Assembly (NCBI GenBank): GCA_947475995.1
Contig: CANJNI010000008.1
Span: forward strand, 54,467 to 118,466
Reading direction: 5' to 3'
Origin: Beijerinckiaceae bacterium
GTDB lineage: Bacteria > Pseudomonadota > Alphaproteobacteria > Rhizobiales > Beijerinckiaceae
DNA length: 64,000 bases
The notes under the pieces were generated by a model, which worked only from the letters and a program-made list of their open reading frames with translations, had not been told where the DNA came from and did no database searches. Below are positions 33,636-41,049 of the stretch, one piece after another; positions within the stretch are counted from its first letter, which is position 1, and every line of letters starts with the position of its first letter. The position numbers were made by a program, and so were the translations under genes.

Positions 33636-34307
33636 ATGCGCATTCTGCTTGTCGAAGACGATTCCCTGCTCGGCGCCGCCGTGCGCGACCAGATCATCTC
33701 CGAGGGCCACTCGGTCGACTGGGCGCGCCAGATCAGCAAGGCGACGGACTTCATCCTGTCCGCAGCCTACGATCTTGTGCTGCTCGACCTGATGCTGCCG
33801 GACGGCCGGGGTCTCGACTTCCTGAAGGGCCGCCGCGCCGCCGGGGACGTGACGCCCGTCATCATCCTCACGGCGCGCGACCAGATTTCCGACCGGATCG
33901 CCGGACTCAATGCCGGCGCTGACGATTATCTGGTCAAACCTTTCGACCTGTTCGAACTTTCCGCCCGGATCCGGGCTGTCGGGCGGCGCTATTCGGGCAA
34001 CCCCAATCCCCTCGTCACGATCGGCGATCTGGAGGTGGATCTGGCGGGGCGCACGGTGCGCCGCGGCGGCAGGCCTGTGCCGCTGACCTCGCGCGAATGG
34101 GCGCTTTTCGAAGGACTTGTGCAGCGACCCAACCAGTTGCTGTCCAAGGCGCAACTCGAAGAGCGTCTCTATTCTTTCGACACGGAAGTCGAGAGCAACA
34201 CGATCGAGGTCTATATCGGCCGAATCCGCAAGAAGCTCGGGCCAGCCGCCATCGAGACCGTGCGCGGCATGGGATACAGGCTCGGGTCTGCGGAGCGCGG
34301 CGCATGA
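33636..34307 (+). CDS. OmpR/PhoB-family response regulator
   Basis: A 223-residue two-domain regulator. The receiver has the acidic pair EDD, phospho-acceptor D51 (LLDLMLPDG) and the Lys in LVKPFD. The C-terminal winged helix (from about 130) shows LTSREWALFEGL and the recognition-helix region ESNTIEVYIGRIRKKLG. It resembles the QseB/PmrA type. The start at 33636 begins MRILLVEDD; the track start is 18 residues earlier without support. It overlaps the kinase gene by ATGA and probably controls the divergent PepSY gene and the downstream flavin genes. Confidence 0.95.
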   Translation: MRILLVEDDSLLGAAVRDQIISEGHSVDWARQISKATDFILSAAYDLVLLDLMLPDGRGLDFLKGRRAAGDVTPVIILTARDQISDRIAGLNAGADDYLVKPFDLFELSARIRAVGRRYSGNPNPLVTIGDLEVDLAGRTVRRGGRPVPLTSREWALFEGLVQRPNQLLSKAQLEERLYSFDTEVESNTIEVYIGRIRKKLGPAAIETVRGMGYRLGSAERGA

Positions 34308-35641
34308 CCGGCAAGCCGCAGCGATGGAGTCTTCAGCGCCGCCTGAGCCTGTGGATCGCCGGAGGCGTTGCGGGGCTCTGGATCGCCTCGGCGGTGGCTG
34401 CGGGATTCATCATCCGGCATGAAGTCTACGAGGTCTTCGACAGCGCCTTGCAGGAAGTGGCGCATCGCGTGCTGCCGCTGGCCTACGCGGAGCTGCTGAA
34501 CCGCGACTCCAACGAGACACAGTGGATCGCCCCGGTGGATCGCAACCGCGAGTACATCACCTATGTGGTGCGCGACGAGAATGGCCGCGACCTCATGCAG
34601 TCGAGCGACGACGAGACCATGCCGATCCCGCGCATGACGCGGCATGGATTCGCCACTGTGGGCGACTTGCGACTCTACACCGAGACGGCGGTGAGCGGCA
34701 CGATCGTGGTGACGGTGGCGGAAAATCTCGCACATCGCCGGGGCGCCGTGGTCAAGGCGATTCTGACGCTCGCATGGCCGTTGGCCGCATTGGTTCCGTT
34801 CGCGGCCATCGGCGTCTGGATGGCGGTGCGCTGGTCGCTGGCGTCGGTCGAAACCTTCCGGGCCGCCGTGGAATCGCGCGGGCAGGGCAATCTCAATGCG
34901 ATTGCGGCGGATGGCCTGCCGAATGAAATCGTGCCACTGGCGACTTCGGTCAATGCGCTGATCGGGCGAATGAAATCGGCGCTGGATGCGGAACGCAGCT
35001 TCACCGCCAACAGCGCACATGAATTGCGCACTCCCATTGCGGCGGCTCTGGCGCAAACGCAGCGACTTGTCAGCGAGCTTGGAGAGGCTCCGCAAGGCGA
35101 GCGCGCCCGCACGATCGAGTCCGCGCTCCGGCGTCTCGCGCGCTTGTCGGAAAAGCTCATGCAGCTGGCGCGGGCGGAGGGCGGCAGTCTCGTGGCGGAA
35201 CAGCCGACTCCGGTCGGCGAAATCCTGCGGTTCGTGGTGGACGAGGCCGAGCAGCAAAGCGGCGCGCAGGGCAAGATCGCGCTCGAAATGCCGGCGAGCG
35301 GCGGACCGGCGCTCGAGATCGACCCTGACGCCTTCGGCATCATGGCGCGCAATCTCATCGAAAACGCCATCCGGCATGGCGATCCGGCGCTGCCTGTGCG
35401 GGTCAGCCTTCGCGACGACCGGCTTGAGGTCGCCAATGGAGGGGCAGCCATCGCGCCGGAGGTTCTGGAGCGCCTGACGCGGCCGTTCGAGCGCGGCGCG
35501 ACGCCGGCAGAGGGGTCGGGCCTCGGTCTTGCAATCGTCAACGCCATTTGCCGCGGGGCGGGTTTCCGGCTTGCCCTTCAATCGCCCGTAGCAGGTCAGC
35601 CCGAGGGCTTTCTGGCGACCGTGCATTTTTCGCGCACATGA
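34304..35641 (+). CDS. sensor histidine kinase (QseC/PmrB-like)
   Basis: A 445-residue inner-membrane kinase. Two membrane helices (about 15-38 and 152-174) flank a roughly 115-residue periplasmic sensor domain. HAMP-like and dimerisation regions follow; the phospho-acceptor is H239 in NSAHELRTPIA. The ATP-binding N box is NLIENAIRHG and the G box GSGLGLAIV. The start at 34304 overlaps the response regulator stop. The signal sensed is unknown; neighbours suggest redox, flavin or metal status. Confidence 0.94.
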   Translation: MTGKPQRWSLQRRLSLWIAGGVAGLWIASAVAAGFIIRHEVYEVFDSALQEVAHRVLPLAYAELLNRDSNETQWIAPVDRNREYITYVVRDENGRDLMQSSDDETMPIPRMTRHGFATVGDLRLYTETAVSGTIVVTVAENLAHRRGAVVKAILTLAWPLAALVPFAAIGVWMAVRWSLASVETFRAAVESRGQGNLNAIAADGLPNEIVPLATSVNALIGRMKSALDAERSFTANSAHELRTPIAAALAQTQRLVSELGEAPQGERARTIESALRRLARLSEKLMQLARAEGGSLVAEQPTPVGEILRFVVDEAEQQSGAQGKIALEMPASGGPALEIDPDAFGIMARNLIENAIRHGDPALPVRVSLRDDRLEVANGGAAIAPEVLERLTRPFERGATPAEGSGLGLAIVNAICRGAGFRLALQSPVAGQPEGFLATVHFSRT

Positions 35642-35734
35642 CCTGACGCGCAACTGAAGAGAATTTTCGCCAGGGTTCAGGGGACTGTCAGCCAGCGCAG
35701 GCAATGTGAACCCGTCCGCACCCTGGAGGTTCAC

Positions 35735-36046
35735 ATGTCCAAACGTCTCTTGATTGGCTCCGTGCTGCTCGCGTGCGCCACGGTTGCCGGAGTCGCGCTT
35801 GCGGCGAATTATCGCGAAAGCCGCGAATACCGACGTCACGAGTCGCGCCTCGACCGTGACGATGACGGCAAATATTTTGGCCGTCGCGAGCGCGAACACC
35901 ACGGCGAGCGCAGGTCCCGCGACGAGCGCGGAGAGCGCGGTCGCCGGCGCGAGGCTGCGCAGGGCGCTCCGCCGAACGACGCCCAGCCGCTGCCGGATAC
36001 AAATCTGTTCACCAACGGCAAGCGGCCGCAGGTCGAAGTCCGTTAA
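35735..36046 (+). CDS. small exported highly charged protein
   Basis: A 103-residue exported protein. After the signal peptide (LLIGSVLLACATVAGVALA) the mature part is dominated by Arg, Glu, Asp and His (HESRLDRDDDGKYFGRR, then REREHHGERRSRDERGERGRR) and ends LPDTNLFTNGKRPQVEVR. It is probably disordered. No family is recognised. It sits 93 bases after the kinase gene and 21 before the DUF2271 gene, so it is likely part of the flavin module. Confidence 0.78.
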   Translation: MSKRLLIGSVLLACATVAGVALAANYRESREYRRHESRLDRDDDGKYFGRREREHHGERRSRDERGERGRRREAAQGAPPNDAQPLPDTNLFTNGKRPQVEVR

Positions 36047-36067
36047 TTCGCAATCGAGGAGATTTTC

Positions 36068-36538
36068 ATGAGCAAGACCTTGCTTCCCGTCATGGCCGCC
36101 GCCACCGCGATTGCGGCGCCCGGACTCGCAGAGGCGCGTCAGGTGACGATTGAAGCCCAGTTGAAGAACTACAGCGGAGACGGCGCCTATCTGGCGGTTT
36201 ACGTCACGGACGCAGCCGGAAAATACAAGGGCACACTCTGGATGGCAGGGCGCAAGTCGCGTTTCTGGAGCCATCTGACCGACTGGGCGAAGCAGGCGGG
36301 GCGCAGCGCCAATGTCGACGGCATTACGGGCGCAAGTGTCGGGTCGGGCAAGACGCTGAAGATCAGCGTCGATATCGCCGACGCCCTGATCGACGCAGGC
36401 TATCAGGTGCGGGTGGATTCTTCCGTCGAGGATGCGCGCGACTACGGCTCGGACGCGGTCGCGCCACTTGCGACGGCGTCGTCCGGCAAGCCCGCCCCCG
36501 GCAAAGGCTATGTGCAGACCCTCAAGGTGACTTTCTAG
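36068..36538 (+). CDS. DUF2271 exported protein, candidate flavoprotein
   Basis: A 156-residue exported protein of the DUF2271 family (signal VMAAATAIAAPGLAEA). The sequence VDGITGASVGSGKT near residue 90 resembles the D-x-x-(S/T)-G-A-(S/T) motif to which ApbE attaches FMN through a Thr/Ser. With apbE two genes downstream, I infer covalent flavinylation in the periplasm; from memory, DUF2271 has been grouped with ApbE in comparative genomics. A strand-rich fold follows (LKISVDIADALIDAGYQVRVD). Good ribosome site (GAGGAG). Thirteen bases separate it from the next gene. Confidence 0.87.
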   Translation: MSKTLLPVMAAATAIAAPGLAEARQVTIEAQLKNYSGDGAYLAVYVTDAAGKYKGTLWMAGRKSRFWSHLTDWAKQAGRSANVDGITGASVGSGKTLKISVDIADALIDAGYQVRVDSSVEDARDYGSDAVAPLATASSGKPAPGKGYVQTLKVTF

Positions 36539-36551
36539 TCTGGAGCGAGAC

Positions 36552-38096
36552 ATGTTCAGACGCTGGCATTCCCTGACAGGATTGATCCTCGGGCTTCTGC
36601 TGATCGTGACCTCGATCAGCGGAGCGATTCTGGCGATCGAACCAACGCTGGACCGGATCGAGAATCCATCCATCCCGCAGGGCGTCAGCGTCGCCGCGCT
36701 GGCGGAAAAAGTCGTCGCTCGTCATGAGAGCGTCAGCCGCATTGCGGTGCGCCCGAATGGCGCGGTGACGGTGAGTTATGCAGACGGCGAACAATCGGGC
36801 GTCGAGCGCGTCGATCCGTCCACCGGCGCGGGGCTTGGACCGTACCAGAATTCGGAAGCGAGCCTGTTTGTGACGAACCTGCATCGCGCCTTCCTGGCAG
36901 GCGACGTGGGGCGCGACATTGCAGCGGCGAGCGCGGCCGGTATCCTTGTCCTCAGCATCTCGGGGCTTTTTCTGCTCGCGCGCCGGCAGGGCGGCTGGTC
37001 GCAGCTTTTGCGCCCGGCGATCGGTGAAGGCGCGCAAAGGCTGCACGCCGAGGTCGCGCGCATTGCAATTGCCGGATTGCTGGTGCTGTCGTTATCGGGC
37101 GTCTGGATGTCGGCCGACTGGCTGGGGCTCGTCCCGCAGCCGCCGCGTGCTGATCTGACGACCGGCAGCGGCAGGCCCGCTGCTCCTTTGGGCGCCCTGC
37201 AGACGCTACGCAACACGGAGCTCGCTTCGCTCAAGGAGCTGAATTTTCCCTCGCCAATGGATCCTGAGGACGTGTTCACGCTCAAGACCGGCGAGGGCGA
37301 GACGCAGATCGATCCAGCCAACGGGGATGTGCTGGCTTTCACTCCGGTGACCGCAATTGACCGGGTGCAGGATTTCGTCCGGATGATGCATACGGGCCGC
37401 GGAGTCTGGGCGCTGGGTCTCGTGTTGGGATTGTCCTCTGCGGCCGTGCCGGTTCTGGCCGTGAGCGGAACCCTGATCTGGCTGCGCCGTCGCCGCGTGG
37501 CGGTGGTGGCGTCAAGAGACGCAAGCCGCAAGCCTTCAACAGTGATCCTCGTTGGCAGCGAAGGCAACGTCACATGGGGCTTTGCGCATGCGCTTTCCTC
37601 CGCTCTTGCGGCGGAGGGCTGCGCGATCCGGATCGCGGCCATGAACGACGTCAGTCAGGATGATCTGGAGGCGCAGCGTGTGCTGATCCTTACATCCACC
37701 TACGGGCAGGGCGACGCCCCCGCCTCGGCGTCGGATTTCCTGGCCCGGTTGAAGACCATCGATGGCGAGACGCCTTTCGCGGTGCTTGGCTTCGGCGACC
37801 GTCGTTTCAAGCAGTTCTGCGGCTTTGCCGAACAGGTCTCGCATGAACTCACGGCGCGCGGGTGGCAGGCGATTCTGCCCCTCGGGCGGGTGGACCGCCA
37901 GTCGGCTGAGGCTTTCGCCCAATGGGGCGATGATCTCGGCCGCGCCATGGGCGTCGTGCTGAAGCTCGAACACACGCCAGAGCGTCCGCGCCGTAATCGG
38001 GTGCGCAATGTCGCCGCGAGCAGCGATGTGCAGTTGGCGCCTGCCCCCGCCGCGGTGCCGGTGCGCGCTCGCGAAGGAGCCCGCCGTGTCGGTTGA
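36552..38096 (+). CDS. PepSY-type membrane protein fused to a flavodoxin domain
   Basis: A 514-residue inner-membrane redox protein. The N-terminal part is a PepSY-associated TM protein: helix 1 (LTGLILGLLLIVTSISGAIL), NLHRAFLAG before helix 2, helix 3 (IAIAGLLVLSLSGVWM), and a fourth helix after MMHTGRGVWALG. The His residues at helix ends could bind haem. From about residue 325 a flavodoxin domain begins: ILVGSEGNVTWGFAHALSSAL, LTSTYGQGDAP, VLGFGDRRFKQFC. Longer relatives continue into an FAD/NADPH reductase domain; this one stops after a basic Pro/Ala tail. It overlaps apbE by 11 bases. Confidence 0.88.
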   Translation: MFRRWHSLTGLILGLLLIVTSISGAILAIEPTLDRIENPSIPQGVSVAALAEKVVARHESVSRIAVRPNGAVTVSYADGEQSGVERVDPSTGAGLGPYQNSEASLFVTNLHRAFLAGDVGRDIAAASAAGILVLSISGLFLLARRQGGWSQLLRPAIGEGAQRLHAEVARIAIAGLLVLSLSGVWMSADWLGLVPQPPRADLTTGSGRPAAPLGALQTLRNTELASLKELNFPSPMDPEDVFTLKTGEGETQIDPANGDVLAFTPVTAIDRVQDFVRMMHTGRGVWALGLVLGLSSAAVPVLAVSGTLIWLRRRRVAVVASRDASRKPSTVILVGSEGNVTWGFAHALSSALAAEGCAIRIAAMNDVSQDDLEAQRVLILTSTYGQGDAPASASDFLARLKTIDGETPFAVLGFGDRRFKQFCGFAEQVSHELTARGWQAILPLGRVDRQSAEAFAQWGDDLGRAMGVVLKLEHTPERPRRNRVRNVAASSDVQLAPAPAAVPVRAREGARRVG

Positions 38097-39021
38097 TGTT
38101 CTCGATCGAGCCCTGCGACGGCATTCCGTGCATGGACCGACCATGGGCTCGCGCTGGACGGCGACGTGGGAGAGTCTGGCCGGCGACGATGTGTCGGGCG
38201 TTCGGGCGCAGTTGCAGGAGGCCGTGGACCGCGTCGACGACCAGATGTCGACATGGAAGCCACAGTCGGACCTCAACAGGCTCAACGATGCGCCAGTCGG
38301 CGTCTGGGTCGAACTGCCGCACGAACTGATCTGCGTGCTCGACGCCGCGCTGGAGATCGGACGCGCATCCGCAGGGGCGTTCAACATCGGCGTCGGCGAT
38401 CTCGTCAAGAATTGGGGTTTCGGGTTCGGGGCCCGTTCGGCCGATGAGAACCTCATCGCGATGCACGCGCCGCTCCTGTGCGATCCGCCGCAGACGTTGC
38501 GGGTTGACACGGTCGCGTTGCGCGCCATGAAACTCGCGCCCTTGCGGCTCGATCTTTCCGGCATCGCCAAGGGGTTCGGGGTGGACCAACTCGCCGGTGT
38601 GATGAATGCCGGCGGCATCGGTTCCTGGCTGGTCAGCATCGACGGGGAAATGCGCGCGCAGGGCATGCGCTCTGACGGGCAGGCATGGACCGTCGCGCTG
38701 GAGCGGCCGGAAGATGAGGCGCGCGAGGCGCTGGGAGTCATCGAGCTTGTCGATTCAGCCGTGGCGACCTCGGGCGACTACCGGCATTTCAGGATGCATA
38801 AGGGCAGGCGCGTGTCGCACACGATGGATGCGCGCACCGGTGCGCCGGCCGAGAATGATCTGGCGTCGGTGACGGTGCTGGCGGATCTGTGCATGATGGC
38901 GGACGCATGGGCGACGGCCATCATGGTGATGGGCGCGCAGCGCGGCTTCGCCATCGCGGAAAAGCTTCAGCTACCCGCGATTCTTGTCACCCGCGACGGC
39001 CGCATTCTGTCCACGCTTTGA
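38086..39021 (+). CDS. apbE: FAD:protein FMN transferase
   Basis: A 311-residue ApbE protein, which attaches FMN from FAD to Ser/Thr of periplasmic proteins using Mg2+. Motifs are PTMGSRWTATW, the region QMSTWKPQSDLNRLN, GDLVKNWGFG, DLSGIAKGFGVD, the SGDYRHF loop and SHTMDARTGAPA. The track ORF starts inside the preceding gene; I use GTG 38086, with AAGGAG upstream. No obvious signal peptide is present, which is unusual because most ApbE proteins are exported; the start or the site of action is therefore uncertain. Confidence 0.92.
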   Translation: MSVDVLDRALRRHSVHGPTMGSRWTATWESLAGDDVSGVRAQLQEAVDRVDDQMSTWKPQSDLNRLNDAPVGVWVELPHELICVLDAALEIGRASAGAFNIGVGDLVKNWGFGFGARSADENLIAMHAPLLCDPPQTLRVDTVALRAMKLAPLRLDLSGIAKGFGVDQLAGVMNAGGIGSWLVSIDGEMRAQGMRSDGQAWTVALERPEDEAREALGVIELVDSAVATSGDYRHFRMHKGRRVSHTMDARTGAPAENDLASVTVLADLCMMADAWATAIMVMGAQRGFAIAEKLQLPAILVTRDGRILSTL

Positions 39022-39155
39022 TCCGGATGGCATGTCGAGGAACAGCGCTGGCGCGCTGGCGAGGCTCCTTGCGGGCTCCCGATTGATGTTTGCTTGCGGC
39101 CAACCGATTTATTCGGTCAAATGCCGCCAAGACGAGACAAATCGGGGGGAAGGCA

Positions 39156-39851
39156 ATGAGGAATGGGCGCGGAGCGCTCGTTTGCCTGCTGGCAGTGCTG
39201 ATGCCGACGCTCGCGCTCGCTCATGCCATCGGCGGCAAGGACGCCGCCTTTGTGGCAGCCACATCAGGCCCGGCCGCGCTGCCTTTTGCTTATCTCGGCG
39301 CGAAGCACATGGTGACCGGGTACGACCACCTGCTGTTCCTGCTTGGGGTCATCTTCTTTCTGCATCGCCTCAGGGATGTGGCGCTCTACGTCACCCTGTT
39401 TTCCATCGGCCATTCGCTGACGCTTGCGACGGGCGTTGCGGCGAATCTCAACGTCAGTTCTTACCTCGTGGATGCGGTGATCGGATTGTCGGTCGCCTGG
39501 AAAGGGTTCGATAATCTGGGAGGATTCCGGGTCCTGTTCGGCGTCCAGCCGGACAATCGTCTCGTGGTCCTGTGTTTCGGCCTCGTCCATGGATTCGGGC
39601 TCGCCACGAAACTTCAGGACCTGCATCTCAAGCCGGAGGGGTTGGGGGTGAACCTCGCATCCTTCAACATTGGCGTCGAGATGGGCCAGTTGCTGGTCCT
39701 GAGTTTTCTGGTTCTGGGCCTTGCGATCCTGCGCGGGCTGCCGCTGTTCATGGCTGCGTCGAGACTCTCGAATGCAGCCTTGATTACGGCGGGGTTCATC
39801 ATCGCGGGCGGCCAGTTCGCCGGGCATGTCCTGTCGGGGAGCGCATCGTGA
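39156..39851 (+). CDS. HupE/UreJ-like membrane protein
   Basis: A 231-residue membrane protein of the HupE/UreJ_2 family: signal-like first helix (VCLLAVLMPTLALAHA), then five or six helices with conserved His/Asp: GYDHLLFLLG, FSIGHSLTLA and GLVHGFGLA. Family members are putative metal (nickel or cobalt) permeases. The start at 39156 follows GGGGGAAGG; the track start is 22 residues upstream. It overlaps the next gene by GTGA, so the two products probably act together. Confidence 0.85.
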   Translation: MRNGRGALVCLLAVLMPTLALAHAIGGKDAAFVAATSGPAALPFAYLGAKHMVTGYDHLLFLLGVIFFLHRLRDVALYVTLFSIGHSLTLATGVAANLNVSSYLVDAVIGLSVAWKGFDNLGGFRVLFGVQPDNRLVVLCFGLVHGFGLATKLQDLHLKPEGLGVNLASFNIGVEMGQLLVLSFLVLGLAILRGLPLFMAASRLSNAALITAGFIIAGGQFAGHVLSGSAS

Positions 39852-40489
39852 CCGACAACGCGCAAATGCCCGGAGACCTGAGCGCGCGCGGGCTCCTGTT
39901 GACGCTTGCGCTTGCGCTTGCGGTGAGCGTCCTGGTCGTTTTCGCAGCTGTGCTTCCGGCCGAATACGGGCGCGATCCGACAGGACTCGGCAAATTGACC
40001 GGGCTGTCTGGATTGTGGAAGCCTGACGAGATCAGGATCGACCCGAACGCCGGCGTCGTTGCGAGGTCGCATGCCTACGACATTCCCTACAGGAGCGACC
40101 TGATCGAAATCGACCTTGAAACCATGGGTCGCGCAGGGGCCAAATACGAGATCGAATACAAGGTGCGCATGCAGAAGGACGCATCGATCGTGTTTGACTG
40201 GGAGGCTGTCGGGACGGAAGATCCGGAGGATTTCTATTACGATTTCCACGGCCATACCTTGGCGCAAAATCAGGAAGCGATGACGGTCGCAATTTACCGG
40301 CAGGGCTCCGCACAGCGGGCGGGCGGGGCGCTGACGGCTCCCTTCGACGGAATCCACGGCTGGTATTTTCAGAATTCCGCCGCCGGCAAGGTGACGGTCC
40401 GTATCCGGGTCAGCGGCTTCTACGAATTGATTGCGCCGGGTGAGCCGGGAAATGAAGCAGGCGTCACGAATGTCAGGTCCGTCCGCTGA
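39848..40489 (+). CDS. membrane-anchored periplasmic protein coupled to the HupE-like gene
   Basis: A 213-residue protein with one N-terminal helix (GLLLTLALALAVSVLVVFAAVL) and a periplasmic beta-rich domain (IPYRSDLIEIDLETMGRAGAKYEIEYKVRMQKDASIVFDWEA, and YFQNSAAGKVTVRIRVSGFYEL). No enzyme motif is seen. Start GTG 39848 overlaps the HupE-like stop, and its own stop overlaps the glycosylase ATG by one base. It probably is a subunit or substrate-binding partner of the HupE-like protein. Confidence 0.75.
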   Translation: MTDNAQMPGDLSARGLLLTLALALAVSVLVVFAAVLPAEYGRDPTGLGKLTGLSGLWKPDEIRIDPNAGVVARSHAYDIPYRSDLIEIDLETMGRAGAKYEIEYKVRMQKDASIVFDWEAVGTEDPEDFYYDFHGHTLAQNQEAMTVAIYRQGSAQRAGGALTAPFDGIHGWYFQNSAAGKVTVRIRVSGFYELIAPGEPGNEAGVTNVRSVR

Positions 40490-41019
40490 TGCGGGCCGCG
40501 ACGCCGCGAGTTCTTGCGCCGGACTTTTTCGACCGGCCGACGCCGGTTGTCGCGCGACAATTGCTCGGCAAATTTCTTGTCCGGGAACTCGGCGGCGAAA
40601 GGCTTGCGCATATGATCACCGAGACCGAGGCCTACCACGGATATGACGACAAGGCTTCCCACGCGCATCGCGGCGTGACACAGCGCAACGCGCCCATGTT
40701 CGGGCCTCCGGGCTCGATCTATGTCTATTTCACATACGGGATGCATTGGATGCTCAACCTTGTGTGCGGCAAGGAAGGCCATCCGGGCGCGGTGCTGATT
40801 CGTGGCGTGAAGGAAATCTCGGGCCCGGCGCGATTGACGAAAAGATTGCAGATCGACAAGCAGTTGAACGGTCAGATGCTGTCGGTTTCGTCCGGCCTTT
40901 GGATCGAGGACAGGGGCGTCGTGGCGAAAGCCGCGCATATCCGGAAGACCCCGCGCATCGGCATCGCCTATGCGCAGGACTGGACTGACAAGCCGTGGCG
41001 TTTCGTCTTCACGCCCTAG
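40489..41019 (+). CDS. DNA-3-methyladenine glycosylase (AAG/MPG type)
   Basis: A 176-residue base-excision repair enzyme that removes alkylated purines. The family core is intact: ARQLLGKFLV, ITETEAYHGYDDKASHAHRG with the catalytic Glu, and PGSIYVYFTYGMHWMLN with intercalating residues. The C-terminal part is shorter than in mammalian MPG, as usual for bacteria. It starts one base into the preceding stop codon, although a functional link to the HupE-like pair is not obvious. Confidence 0.93.
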   Translation: MRAATPRVLAPDFFDRPTPVVARQLLGKFLVRELGGERLAHMITETEAYHGYDDKASHAHRGVTQRNAPMFGPPGSIYVYFTYGMHWMLNLVCGKEGHPGAVLIRGVKEISGPARLTKRLQIDKQLNGQMLSVSSGLWIEDRGVVAKAAHIRKTPRIGIAYAQDWTDKPWRFVFTP

Positions 41020-41049
41020 CGGCTTGCCAGTCCGGTTATTGCGTTTGCG

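Noticed and set aside
34211-36673. 820-residue ORF on the minus strand
   Set aside because: It is antisense to the histidine kinase, charged peptide and DUF2271 genes. No domain is recognised and the sense genes are well supported.
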